A model generated the notes under the pieces. That model had not been told where the DNA came from and made no database searches. It saw only the letters and a list, made by a program, of their open reading frames with translations. Positions 1-8,424 of a stretch of DNA of 42,780 bases are shown here, in pieces. Within the stretch, counting starts at the first letter, position 1, and every line of letters begins with the position of its first letter. Origin of the DNA: Gemmataceae bacterium (lineage in GTDB: Bacteria; Planctomycetota; Planctomycetia; Gemmatales; Gemmataceae); the NCBI GenBank assembly GCA_022616435.1, contig JAKEET010000217.1:1-42780 (forward strand). Reading direction: 5' to 3'. Position numbers and translations under genes: made by a program.

Positions 1-1583
1 AGCATCGTCGCCGGCTTCCGCGTGGTGTTCGGGCCGTTCTGCCTGGCACCGAAGAAATGACCGACTTCCCAAGGGTTCGCACCTATAAACGGAAGAGCCA
101 TCTTTCCGAGTCCTTGCTCGACAGCAAGACCGGCCCAATCAGCAGGCGTTAGTGGTTCGCCGGGTCTCGCACCTGCTAGAATGGCAAGGGCCTCCCGAAT
201 GGGATCGTCGACAACCCGTGACATTTGGTAGTTGGCCAGAAAGTCTGTGAAGCCGTTGAACGCGAGGATGCCGCCGATCGTCCTTGCCCAAACCGACATC
301 GGATGTTTGACCGTGTTGTCCAACGGGCATCCAGCAAGTCGCCAGCGCTCGATCATCCCGCCAAATTCCGCTTCGATCTGGTCGCGGAACTTTGGCAGAA
401 ACTCCAACTTCGGGTTTCCGATCGGTGATTTTCGATCCTGAATATCGCCCCTTGGAGCGAGCTGAATCGGCAGCGCCCGGTTCAGTAAGTCCGGGCTGAG
501 CGCGCCGTCATTCGTGTTGATTACCACCACGAAAGTGTTTTGCAGCCGCAGAGCTTCGCCGGCGTCCGGCGAAGCGAGCATCACTTCCGGCGATGTGACG
601 AAGCTCTCAATCCAGGCCGACCGAATGAACTGGGCCTTGCCGCCGGCGCTGTCGAGACGGACATTATCGAAGCAGATGACGCCAATTTCCGGATCGAAAC
701 TCACCTGCCTCTGAAATTGGCTTTGCATCGGCCAGTCAAGACTTTCGTAGAGAATGTCGGCCTTGGGGATTGGGCCGCGGATGAAGTCTGTAAGCGTTCC
801 CTTGCCAGCATGACTCTTCGTGGCCGTAATCTGGACAATTGGCTTGTGACCACGGAACAGATGCCGCAGTCGAACGGTGAGACCAGCCGCAACCGTGTTG
901 GCCAAGTCGGCTTTGCTTGCAAAGTCCATAACTGCCAAGAATTTCCTTATCGTGTGAATAGAGTTCGAGACCTCAAGCTTCTGACCGAGGTAGTACAGTC
1001 GCTTGCCATCTCCTCCGTCGGTGTAGCCGGGCGACGCAAGCGAGAAGTCATCCTGGTAAAGCGCAAAACGCGTAAGATGATCGACGGCGCGGAACTGTTT
1101 GAGAAACTCGACCGAGCGCAACGTGTGGTTGAGGTGCGCGGCGGTGGGCAGTTCCGCGACTACCTTGTCACCCCTCATGACGCAAATTGGCAAGTGATCG
1201 ACAATGACAGGCGCCAGTTCCGCGGCGTTTCGAATTCGCCGCCATCTATCACCGGATAGCAAGATCAACCCGTGGCCGGCCGACCCATTACGCAGCAGGT
1301 TCTTGTTGGCCGCTGCGAGCCGGCGTCCTAGCTCGCGGTAATTCTTGCGAGCACCGTCTTCAGTGATCCAGAAGAACGTGTCCTCCTCGGCGCCACCGCC
1401 AACACCCCCAACACCGCCAACAGAAACTTCTGCCGCGGCCCTCGATTGGGCTTCACCAAATGCCAGGAGCTTTGGCAGGGTGCTAGCGGCAGCGCCGAGC
1501 GTGGGCGAGCCCGCACGGCTTGTTAAGCGCCTCTTTCACCGTTTGACCGTCGTGCTTTTTTTGATTGTGGACTTCTTGCGCAT
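1..1583 (-). CDS. Primase/helicase-like P-loop ATPase of a mobile element, 3' end outside window, in-frame TGA at codon 16
   Basis: The frame is open on the minus strand from 1535 to the window edge (511 codons). It translates as a P-loop ATPase of the phage/satellite primase-helicase type. A Walker A-like stretch (ATKSHAGKGT) lies near 800, a Walker B-like GVICFDN near 680, a sensor-like VVVINTND near 520, and an LLNRALPIQL segment that could carry the arginine finger follows. The obvious start is ATG 1583, preceded by the strong Shine-Dalgarno AAGGAG. That frame reads MRKKSTIKKSTTVKR, then TGA (1536-1538), then continues in the same frame without a shift. No convincing start lies between the TGA and conserved-looking sequence; the first internal ATG is at 1178. 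A nonsense mutation, a sequence error or unusual decoding are all possible. The gene follows the winged-helix gene by 49 bp, an int-regulator-primase order typical of phage satellites. Family assignment is by motif only. Confidence 0.7.
1536..1538 (-). other. In-frame TGA interrupting the primase-like gene
   Basis: TGA is codon 16 after the Shine-Dalgarno-supported ATG at 1583. The same frame resumes at once with KRRLTSRAGSPTLGAAAS and stays open to the window edge. No cysteine is expected in this basic N-terminal tail, so selenocysteine insertion is unlikely. A single-base nonsense change such as CGA to TGA is the simplest reading. Confidence 0.75.
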
Positions 1584-1632
1584 GCAGAATCTCCTTCGTA
1601 GTCTGGCGATAGCGCGTTTGCGTGATCGGCCG

Positions 1633-1962
1633 TCACGATGCGATGCTTTTCGTCTGCGCAACCAACCGGTAGCCTAGACCCTTGGTGTGCCTGACCGTAA
1701 GATCCAGCGGCATCAGGAATCGTCGGAGTTTGCTGATCGCGCTCCAAAGCGTGCCGTCCTCTATGCTGACCGCACCGAGATCGTCCCAAACGGCGCCGAT
1801 CAGGTCGCGCTTCGGCACGTACGAGCCATGGCGCTCTGCGAGCATTACCAGAATTCGCCATAGGCGGCAGTTGCCGCCTAGATCGGCACATGGCTTGCCA
1901 TCGCGAGTCGCGCGGTGTCGTGTGGGATCGAGCTGAAGCCCGAGTGAAGTGTTTGGGTCCAT
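1633..1962 (-). CDS. Stand-alone winged-helix DNA-binding protein (OmpR/PhoB C-terminal type)
   Basis: This 109-residue protein consists of little but an OmpR/PhoB-type winged helix. LWRILVMLAERHGSYVPKRD leads into a helix-turn-helix region and the recognition-helix-like segment TLWSAISKLRRFL, and the wing ends in RHTKGLGYRLV. No receiver domain precedes it, so it is not a two-component regulator in the usual sense. The start at ATG 1962 is backed by GGAGG nine bases upstream. It lies between the broken integrase and the primase-like gene, where a satellite or integrative element normally keeps its transcriptional switch. I infer a role in controlling the adjacent primase gene; this is not shown. 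Confidence 0.75.
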   Translation of the reverse strand: MDPNTSLGLQLDPTRHRATRDGKPCADLGGNCRLWRILVMLAERHGSYVPKRDLIGAVWDDLGAVSIEDGTLWSAISKLRRFLMPLDLTVRHTKGLGYRLVAQTKSIAS

Positions 1963-2080
1963 TCTTGCGTCCTCCGTAAGTAATGAGCAGGATTCGGATC
2001 AGAAGCCGGCGCGCCGAAGTTCGGCGTCGGCCGCTTCCGCCGCGGTGTTGTGCTCTTCGAGTGACTGGCTTGGTGCGGCG

Positions 2081-3022
2081 TCACGGGATTCCGGGCAGCT
2101 TGCGGGGCGACTCAACCTTTCGGCACATCTGGCTCGGCTGAACTTTCGTCTTGCGCGCCCCCCTGAGCGCCAAAAAATGCTCCTCACGTGCCTCGGCGGG
2201 GCTGAACAAAAAAGCTTGGAGGTCCGTCTTTAAGAACGGCCGCAAGAGTGCCTGTGCCTGGGGGCCGAGGAAGATTTCCCGTCCGTGGCCGAAGTGCTGG
2301 GTCTTGTGGTTCGCTGGTCGATAGATCCAGACATGACCGGAGATTTCCAGGTCGCAGCCGCGCATTTGGCACACCTCCCCGGGGCGCATGCCGGTCAGAA
2401 GCTGTAATTCAATCATGGCCCTCACCGGGCGCCAGACGTGCGGCCTGACGACGTCGATCAGGGCCTCGGGCACCGGCTTGACCGGATGTCCCTCTTTGGC
2501 GTCTGTCCGTCCCACCTTCAATCCGCTGACACACAGGAGGCGGTGGTAAATCTCTGGTGGGACGATCCCTTGCTCGCCGGCCCAACGGAACATGCGGCGG
2601 ATTCGTTCGATATTGCGGTTGATCGATTTCCGGACCCAGCCATTAGCGATCATGGCCTGCCGGACGGCCTTGAGCTCCTTAGGCCCGAAGGCATCAGCAT
2701 CGCTTTGGCCATAAAGGTCCCTGAGCGGTCGGCACGCGGACTTGATGCAGTAAAGCTCGCCGGTGGAAACTCCGTTCGGCTTGCGATAGTAGACGAGCGC
2801 ATGCTTCCAGAAAGCAAGGATCAGTTCGACGATGGTCAGGCCGCTACGGGCGGTCGTTCGCCCTCGGGCGAGCCATTCGTTGATGGCTCGTTGGTAGGCC
2901 TCCCTGCTTTTCGGGCTCCCGTAGGGACCGAGATAGATTGATCGGCCATTCAAGACCACTCGGGCTTGTCCGGTCGCACGGTGTTTTCCGTAACGGGGAA
3001 TTCGATGCGATGCCTTCAGCAT
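2081..3022 (-). pseudogene. Tyrosine recombinase (integrase) truncated before the second half of the catalytic site
   Basis: The 313-residue product matches the N-terminal and first catalytic parts of the integrase at 11828-13078: RYGKHRATGQARVVLNGRSI, then LLTGMRPGEVCQMRG with the first catalytic Arg, then NHKTQHFGHGREIFLGPQAQ with the Lys-containing strand. The relative continues for over 100 residues with the (H)xLRH box, LGHR and the Tyr nucleophile. Here the frame ends after RKLPGIP, so no HxxR or Tyr is present. A different frame of the next 85 bp reads a protein-like tail, SQSLEEHNTAAEAADAELRR, ending at 1999, which may be what remains after a deletion. The start at ATG 3022 has GGGAG upstream, and N-terminal alignment with the relative supports it. 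It begins about 107 bp from the att repeat, as an element integrase should. It is likely inactive. Confidence 0.75.
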
Positions 3023-3128
3023 GGTGCAGCTCCCGCTTTTGAATCTTGGTAGAGTACCAAGTTTCAGGTGTTCGCGGGCCGCACTTCCAACCGCTGGAAG
3101 GTACGCGTAACTTGCGTTCGGCAAAGGA

Positions 3129-3181
3129 GATGTCAAAAATCGGGGTGATAGGATTTGAACCTACGACCTCTTGGTCCCGAA
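3129..3181 (-). repeat. att direct repeat, distal copy (3' part of tRNA-Pro)
   Basis: This copy matches 13190-13242 at 52 of 53 positions, the only difference being A at 3139 against G at 13200. Bases 3140-3181 duplicate the last 42 nt of tRNA-Pro, from the anticodon loop to the discriminator base. After 3181 the tRNA sequence stops abruptly. It serves as the far attachment junction of the proximal element and also as the integrase-side junction of the distal element. Confidence 0.9.
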
Positions 3182-3284
3182 GAAAGCCAGTGACAGCACG
3201 TTGTCAATGCCGCAAGCCCTGAAAAACTCCGTGTGTTTTGACTGTTTTCTCCCTCGGTTTTTGTCGTTTTCTCTCGGTTCAGAT

Positions 3285-3312
3285 TTCGCAAAAACTCGCG
3301 AGTTTTTGCGAA
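3285..3312. terminator. 28-bp perfect palindrome downstream of the far-end integrase
   Basis: The sequence is a gapless perfect palindrome centred at 3298/3299, with A-runs and T-runs flanking a CTCGCGAG core. It lies 35 bp past the stop of the integrase ending at 3347 and about 100 bp from the att repeat. It may act as a transcription terminator or as a protein-binding site near the recombination junction; sequence alone cannot separate these. Confidence 0.5.
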
Positions 3313-3346
3313 GCCGTGGACCGGTTTTGACAGTCTTTTTGACAGT

Positions 3347-4513
3347 TCACTTTGGCAACCGATCAAGCACTGACTGGAGCAAGGCCACATCATCGCCGAT
3401 ACCTTCCGCGTAGCCGCTCGTGGTGCTGATGGACCGGTGTCCCAGGATGGCGGCGACGACTTTCAGGTTGACCCCGGCGCGGCAGAGTTCGGTCGCCACG
3501 CGGTGCCGAAGGCAGTAGATGCTGGCGATCGGCGTGGCGCTGGCCTTGCGAGCGCGGCCGATGGCTTGGCACCAGGATGCCCGGTTCCAGGGGCCGCCCT
3601 GGCGATTGGTGAAGATGTAGGGGTCGGGATCGGCTGCTGGTGGCGGCGGGTCTGACGCCAGTTCGTAGACCAGGTAGCCCTGTGTTCCCCGCATGTTGCC
3701 CCAGGCGCCGACGCGCCGCTGGCGAACCCCAACCGCTTGCTTCGCCCTCCAGAGCCTGCGATAGGTGATCCCGGCGGCTTTCGCCTGCCGGGCAACGTCC
3801 ACGAGCCGCCGCGGGCCATTGCGCAGCAGTTCCACCAGCCAGGCCGCGGTCGGGAGACGCGCCGGTTGTCGTTTCAGCCAGCGCAAGAGTTTCACGACCG
3901 GCGGCGTCAGCATAATCTCACGCACGTCGCCGGTTTGCTTCGCTGTCTTGTGCTCGCGCAGCACGGCAACCTTCCGTTCCCAGTCGATATGCGACCAGCG
4001 CAGGGAAGCTGCCTCCCCCGGCCGGCTGCCGGTGAGTCGCAAGAACACCAGCAATCGACGAAACCCCGGATGGCCGTGGCGCAGACAATCGCGGTAGTGT
4101 TCATCTGACATACCCCGCCGCTTGCGCTTGCCGCGCCGAATCCTGACGCATCGAAACGGGAAATCGTGGATCAGCTGATTCTCGACGGCCCAGTTGAAGG
4201 CGCGCTTTATGTTCGTGAGCTGCGTGGCGATGGTGTCCTTCGATCGCCAGCCGGCATGGGAGTTGAGCCACTGGCGCATGACCTGGGGCGTGCAGTCGCA
4301 CACCCGGCGCTCGCCCAGGTCGGCCATGAAGCGGGTCAGGCTGGTTTGCCGTTCCTCCTGGACGCGTTCGGTGACGTCGTCGTCGCCATCGCGGAGGTAC
4401 GCGGTAACCACATCGCTCACGGTCGCAGAGTCGCGGGTCGAGCCAAGGATGGCGGCGAGCTGCTCGGGGGTGAGTAGATCGCGAAGAGCTTGGGCCAGGT
4501 CGCTGGCGTTCAT
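3347..4513 (-). CDS. Tyrosine recombinase with an inserted winged-helix-like domain
   Basis: This 388-residue site-specific recombinase has an N-terminal SAM-like core-binding part (about 30-120). The first catalytic Arg is in LTGSRPGEAASLRW (R164), a Lys is in REHKTAKQ (K189 or K192), then come IYCLRHRVAT (R336, H337), LGHR (H359) and the nucleophile in SGYAEG (Y368). The box II position usually held by His is Tyr333. About 80 residues (roughly 213-292) are inserted between the Lys strand and box II. The insert includes NGPRRLVDVARQAKAAGI and YRRLWRAKQAVGVRQRRVG, which look like the small winged helix found at the end of some element-encoded RepA/primase-type ATPases. The ATG overlaps the stop of the ParB-like gene (ATGA), so the two are probably translationally coupled. 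It is clearly different in sequence from the integrase at 11828-13078. Confidence 0.88.
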   Translation of the reverse strand: MNASDLAQALRDLLTPEQLAAILGSTRDSATVSDVVTAYLRDGDDDVTERVQEERQTSLTRFMADLGERRVCDCTPQVMRQWLNSHAGWRSKDTIATQLTNIKRAFNWAVENQLIHDFPFRCVRIRRGKRKRRGMSDEHYRDCLRHGHPGFRRLLVFLRLTGSRPGEAASLRWSHIDWERKVAVLREHKTAKQTGDVREIMLTPPVVKLLRWLKRQPARLPTAAWLVELLRNGPRRLVDVARQAKAAGITYRRLWRAKQAVGVRQRRVGAWGNMRGTQGYLVYELASDPPPPAADPDPYIFTNRQGGPWNRASWCQAIGRARKASATPIASIYCLRHRVATELCRAGVNLKVVAAILGHRSISTTSGYAEGIGDDVALLQSVLDRLPK

Positions 4514-5535
4514 GCGTCCCCCCTTTCACGCGGGGCGCTCAACAGCACTTCGCCATAGTTGTCCAGGATCATGTCGAGCTTAACGCGAGCGTGATGATTG
4601 CGGTGCAACAAGCGAAGGCGACGGACCAGGGTTTCGGCGTCGAGGCCTCCGCCGCGGGATTCCGCGGCGGCCGCGGCGGCAGTGGGCTGCGTTGACTGCG
4701 CTGTTTCGTGAGCGCGGCACTTGGCGGCGTAGCAACTTGGGTCCGTGCACACATCGGCGCGCGAGCCTGGGTACGCGTCGGGGCAGTTGCCCGTGCGTTT
4801 GGGGCAGGTAGTACAAGCGCTTACTCCATCTATCAATTTCGCGTCGCCGGGGTCAAAAGGTGCGTGTTTCAGTTCGATCATGAACCGATCGGAAATCAGT
4901 TTCTTGGCGTCGCGCACTCCCAGCGGACAGCCTTCGTTGATGATGGCGCCGCAGGCCTCGGCACGCGTTTTGGGATCGGGAATCCTGGCGACGAGAGTTG
5001 CAACGGTTCCGGGCACGTTGGCCTGTTCCATCGCGGTGCGGAGCGCTGGCTCAAGAGAAAGCAGTTTGAGGGCATCGTAGATCGATGGGACGCTACGACC
5101 GATCCGGGCGGCGAGTTCTTTCGGGGACAGGCCGGCAGCATCCATGAAGGCCTTGTAGCCGGCTGCCTTCTCGAATGGCGTGAGGTCCTCGCGTTGGTCG
5201 TTTTCGATCACCTGGATTTCGAGGGCAGCCGCATCGTCGATGCGACGGACCGTGGCGGGGATGCGCTTCAGGCCGGCCAGCTCGGCGGCACGCAGGCGGC
5301 GCTCGCCGGCGACAAGGTCGTACTTGCCAGCCTTCGGGCGCACGACGATCGGTTGCAGGATGCCGACGCTTTTGATCGTGTCGGCGAGTTTCGCTAAGCC
5401 GTCTGGGTCGATGTGTTGTCGCGGGTTGGTGCCGCTCGGACGAATGCGGCCAATGCTGAGAAGAGCGGCAGCCGGCGGAGCGGACTTTGCGGCTTTTCGA
5501 CTTGACGAATGGGACGTTGACCGTGACCTTGTCAT
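4510..5535 (-). CDS. ParB/Srx-fold partition-like protein with a C-terminal cysteine cluster
   Basis: The 341-residue protein has the ParB N-terminal nuclease-like domain, with a predicted VAGERRLRAAELAG motif (GERR at 77-80) and ENDQREDLTPFEKA (111-124). A ParB-type helix-turn-helix follows (about 136-157, LSPKELAARIGRSVPSIYDA). After it come Cys241, 244, 251, 263, 268 and 273, spaced like a zinc-binding cluster, a known decoration on element-encoded ParB-like proteins. No ParA gene is adjacent, so it may regulate, nick or segregate rather than partition classically. The start at ATG 5535 has GGAGG nine bases upstream, and that site lies inside a small hairpin. It forms a two-gene operon with the downstream integrase and diverges from the winged-helix gene at 5938. 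Confidence 0.88.
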   Translation of the reverse strand: MTRSRSTSHSSSRKAAKSAPPAAALLSIGRIRPSGTNPRQHIDPDGLAKLADTIKSVGILQPIVVRPKAGKYDLVAGERRLRAAELAGLKRIPATVRRIDDAAALEIQVIENDQREDLTPFEKAAGYKAFMDAAGLSPKELAARIGRSVPSIYDALKLLSLEPALRTAMEQANVPGTVATLVARIPDPKTRAEACGAIINEGCPLGVRDAKKLISDRFMIELKHAPFDPGDAKLIDGVSACTTCPKRTGNCPDAYPGSRADVCTDPSCYAAKCRAHETAQSTQPTAAAAAAESRGGGLDAETLVRRLRLLHRNHHARVKLDMILDNYGEVLLSAPRERGDA

Positions 5536-5540
5536 AGGCT

Positions 5541-5561
5541 TTAACCTCCAACACAGGTTAA
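5541..5561 (-). promoter_or_regulatory. Hairpin enclosing the ribosome binding site of the ParB-like gene
   Basis: On the minus strand TTAACCT and AGGTTAA form a 7-bp stem around a 7-nt loop. The GGAGG Shine-Dalgarno of the ParB-like gene straddles the loop and 3' arm. It could gate translation or, as DNA, serve as a dyad operator for autoregulation. Confidence 0.45.
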
Positions 5562-5937
5562 TGACCAGGGGTCGGGGTGCTCCAACACCTCGACCCCACT
5601 ATTTTAGTTATGGACGAGCTTCGGGCTTGCCCGGCCTTTCGGGGATTCGCCTTGTCGTGGCTGCTATGAACGGTGGGGAAGTGAGCGCGCTTGAACGGCA
5701 TGACTGAAACCCCGTCAAGGCGGCCGGCCAGAGGCTCGCGGCTTGACGGTCCGCAAGCCCCAGCCGGCCGATTTCAGCTGCCATGCATGCTATCGACGCA
5801 GGATTCAGCGGCAAGGACCTGCTGAGATTGGGGGCGATTGGGTCCTTCCCGGCGGCGATCGCCGGCGCCGGTGGTCAGGGAACAATCGCGCTATGTGACA
5901 CACACTTGTTGTGACATTGTGACATCGGGGAGAGTGC
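5562..5937. promoter_or_regulatory. Divergent intergenic control region with three TGTGACA repeats
   Basis: This gap separates the leftward ParB-integrase operon from the rightward cargo operon and should hold both promoters. Three direct copies of TGTGACA lie at 5894-5900, 5910-5916 and 5918-5924, close to the rightward start at 5938. An imperfect hairpin (GGGGTCGGGGTG with CACCTCGACCCC) lies at 5568-5594. I see no gene here. The heptamers are a plausible operator for a regulator in the element, an inference. Confidence 0.5.
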
Positions 5938-6480
5938 ATGCCGGACCTGCGCGCTGCGATCGAAAGAGTTGGACAGTTCCGGACCGAGGAGCAATGGGCG
6001 CTGACGATCATTCTTGCCGAGATCGACGCGCTTTGGGAGCCGAACGGGGGCGGCGATTACTCCGATCGGCGTGAGTATGCCCGCATCGGTGTTCCATGGT
6101 ACGGCCTGCGCGATGAGGGGCCGCATCGCCGCAAACGATCACAGCGAGTCTTGGAAAAACTCGAAGACGCTGGACTGGCGGAAACGTTCAATCGGCCGGG
6201 CGCGAAACGTACCTACGTGAAGCTGAGCGAAGAAGGCGAGACGATCGCAAGGCGGATCAACGGCTTGCCATCTCTTGAGGATGCCAAGCGTGCAATGAAG
6301 CGCCTGGCTACATTGTCTTCGCGTAAGAGCGATGGCTGGGTCAGTCGAGGGACGTTCGGCGACATCGACGCGCTAACTCCGGCTTTCTGCCGCGAGTGGG
6401 TCAAGGCAACTGGCATCGACGCCGACGGCGAATTCTCCCTGTCCCTGACAGCCGAAGGCCGCGCAGTGATCGCGCGCTAA
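5938..6480 (+). CDS. Winged-helix domain protein (MarR/PadR-like fold), function unknown
   Basis: The protein has 180 residues and starts at ATG 5938 with GGGGAG upstream. Its middle reads as a winged helix: helices around RRKRSQRVLEKLEDAGLAE, then an NRPGAKRTYVKLSEEGETIA hairpin in the position of a wing. The C-terminal third (about 120-180) is a second small domain ending SLTAEGRAVIAR, also winged-helix-like. It is the first gene of a rightward run with the genes at 6620 and 7099. It could be the regulator binding the TGTGACA repeats just upstream. I do not recognise a named family. Confidence 0.7.
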   Translation: MPDLRAAIERVGQFRTEEQWALTIILAEIDALWEPNGGGDYSDRREYARIGVPWYGLRDEGPHRRKRSQRVLEKLEDAGLAETFNRPGAKRTYVKLSEEGETIARRINGLPSLEDAKRAMKRLATLSSRKSDGWVSRGTFGDIDALTPAFCREWVKATGIDADGEFSLSLTAEGRAVIAR

Positions 6481-6619
6481 CGCCAAGAAGGTTTTGGCGG
6501 CAACTCGCAACGTGTTGAGATTCGCGCGCGCGGCGTTGGTCATTAGGGTCAACTGGGTGCCCACGCCGATCGGGGCCGCCGGCGGTGGCGCTGGATGTGC
6601 CGGCCCTGCAGGTTCTGTC

Positions 6620-7102
6620 ATGTCGATCGCATCAACACTTTCAGCAAAGCAAGCCGACCTGGTCCGGGCTATCGTCGCCGCGCGCGCCGGCGCCAATCGC
6701 GCCGTCGCCTACGACAAGCTACGCCGCGACCATGCGCGGGGATCGTCGGCAGAATTGGAGCTACGCCGCACCCTGACCGATTTGACTGAGGCCGGCATCG
6801 CCACGTTTTCCGGACCTGACCGGCTCCCCGAAACGGTCGCCCTGACGCGGGTGCTTGGCGAAAAGGTGGCGCAGGAGTTGCCTAGCGCGCCGCAAGCCGC
6901 GGCGCCCATCGACGAGCACGCGGTTGACGAGGTGGAGGAAGCTGCCCGGCGCGAATGGGCGGAACACGAGGCCAAAGAACGATCGCGCCAGGCTCAGAAT
7001 GAAGCGTTGGATCGAGAGGCAGCTCGACAGCAGGCGATGATAGATTCCATCGAGCGTGAACAGGCGCTGGCGTACCCCAATGAAGAAGAGTACGGCGTAT
7101 GA
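6620..7102 (+). CDS. Small protein with N-terminal winged-helix-like part and charged helical tail
   Basis: I place the start at ATG 6620 (MSIASTLSAKQADLVRAIVA), because the upstream extension is low-complexity Gly/Ala sequence and GCAGG precedes this ATG. The 160-residue product starts with helices resembling a winged helix (KQADLVRAIVAARAG, then LRRTLTDLTEAGIATFSGPD). It ends in a long Glu/Arg/Gln/Ala-rich helix, probably coiled coil. Its stop overlaps the start of the zincin gene (ATGA), implying coupled translation and perhaps a shared complex. No function can be assigned. Confidence 0.65.
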   Translation: MSIASTLSAKQADLVRAIVAARAGANRAVAYDKLRRDHARGSSAELELRRTLTDLTEAGIATFSGPDRLPETVALTRVLGEKVAQELPSAPQAAAPIDEHAVDEVEEAARREWAEHEAKERSRQAQNEALDREAARQQAMIDSIEREQALAYPNEEEYGV

Positions 7103-8424
7103 CGGCCGCCCAGCTCGAATCGATCTTGCGGGCCGTCGCTCCCCTCGACCTGGACGGGCTACAGGTCTACGTCGGTTTGGAAACCGAAGTGCGCTTTGGC
7201 ATGAATCCGAGTCCGTGCGGCTGCTGGGGAGTCACCGGGCTGGGCGTCGATATCGACTTGCGCCCGCATCTTGGGGAGCGCTGGCGCGGGCGCGGCGTCG
7301 GCATCGTCATTGCCGACCAGCACGTCCGGGGCATTTACCCGCCTGACATTGCTTCAGTGGAACTGCTGGGGCTGGCGCTTCACGAGCTGGCACACAATTT
7401 ACCCTGGCTGCCGTTGGCGCGCCGTTGCGCTGCGTTCGCCGAAACGCCAGACGATGCAGATGCAGACGCGCATCGTGAGAAGACGCGGGCATTCGTCCAA
7501 GAGATGCCACCCGACGACGGCGACCTGGGCCGTCGCGTCGCCTTCGCCCATCACCGATTTCACACCCACGGCGACACGTGGCTGCGCGCGGCGCTGCATT
7601 GTTGGCATCGCGTGCGGGCCTTGGGCTCTGACCTTCCCTTGCCTTCCGTCATCGACCTGCAGCGCAGCGGCGTGCAACGCGCCGTCCAGGCTTGGCATTA
7701 CAATCGCGCGATCGGCGACGAACCGGCGCGCCTGTCCGCGTGCTCGTTCGCGGAGATCCTCGAAAAACCACTTCCCAGCCAGTTCCGCGAGCTGTGGGAA
7801 ATGGACTGCAACGCCTTCGCGGATTCCATGCGTGAGGAAATCATGACTACCCCTGTTGAAAAGAAACTGGCCGGGGCCAGCGGCGAGCAACGCGAAGTCT
7901 ACTGGACACCCATCGCTCCCGACGTCCTCAAGCGCCGCCAGGAGCTGGCCGCCATTATCACCGAAGACGCCGCCGCAGAGGGGGAGCGGGAGCGGCCGGT
8001 GTCGTCCACGTTGCGGCGGGTGGAGCTGTCCATCCTGAAGGCCAAAGCCAAGGCCGCACGCCGCGAGTTGCTGAAAACCGCGCCCGATCGATTCCAAGAG
8101 CGGCGCGCACACCTGATGCAACAACTCGAGGCGCTCGACAAGCGAATCAAGAATCAGACGCACAACTTGGAACGGACAGAGATCAACGTCCAGAGATTTC
8201 AGGAGCACGCCGAAAAAGCGGCCGGGGAACGCGGCTTCAACATCGGCAAGACAGTGCGCGAGATCGAAAGCTGGGCGGGCAAATACTTGGAAGAGGCGAA
8301 GAGCGCCGCGGCCCGCGCCGACCAAAGACGTATCGACCTGGCTGACTCGAAAGCCGAGCGTGAGACGGTCCGCCGGGAGCTGGTTGCCGTGGAAAAGAAG
8401 ATGCTCCAGGCCGACCCGAAATAA
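7099..8424 (+). CDS. SprT-like zincin (HELAH) fused to a long coiled coil
   Basis: The 441-residue protein has a zinc-protease signature HELAH at 95-99. A second His-rich motif, FHTHGDTWLRAALH (about 154-167), sits where SprT-type metalloproteases carry a third ligand in a His-Gly-x-x-Trp context. The region around 20-80 resembles a small metalloprotease N-terminal sheet. After a linker, residues about 270-441 are almost entirely charged helix (ALDKRIKNQTHNLERTEINV and similar heptads), predicted coiled coil. SprT/Spartan-type enzymes degrade DNA-protein crosslinks, so an element-encoded version could clear proteins from DNA. That role is inference. It is the last gene of the rightward operon starting at 5938. 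Confidence 0.72.
   Translation: MTAAQLESILRAVAPLDLDGLQVYVGLETEVRFGMNPSPCGCWGVTGLGVDIDLRPHLGERWRGRGVGIVIADQHVRGIYPPDIASVELLGLALHELAHNLPWLPLARRCAAFAETPDDADADAHREKTRAFVQEMPPDDGDLGRRVAFAHHRFHTHGDTWLRAALHCWHRVRALGSDLPLPSVIDLQRSGVQRAVQAWHYNRAIGDEPARLSACSFAEILEKPLPSQFRELWEMDCNAFADSMREEIMTTPVEKKLAGASGEQREVYWTPIAPDVLKRRQELAAIITEDAAAEGERERPVSSTLRRVELSILKAKAKAARRELLKTAPDRFQERRAHLMQQLEALDKRIKNQTHNLERTEINVQRFQEHAEKAAGERGFNIGKTVREIESWAGKYLEEAKSAAARADQRRIDLADSKAERETVRRELVAVEKKMLQADPK

Larger units (their letters stand above)
1..3129. mobile_element. Distal integrative element, right end only
   Basis: Left of the 3129-3181 att copy the order is integrase remnant, winged-helix regulator, primase/helicase-like ATPase, all on the minus strand. 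This is the usual order inside tRNA-integrated satellites, starting from the att site. The other end lies outside the window. The broken integrase and the TGA in the ATPase suggest decay. Confidence 0.55.

Noticed and set aside
540..1259. Rightward 239-codon open frame in the primase-like region
   Set aside because: It is antisense to the leftward frame that carries Walker-type motifs, and has no Shine-Dalgarno or recognisable domain.
3140..3181. Second tRNA-Pro gene
   Set aside because: Only the 3' 42 nt are present; the D arm and 5' acceptor strand are missing, so it is an att fragment.
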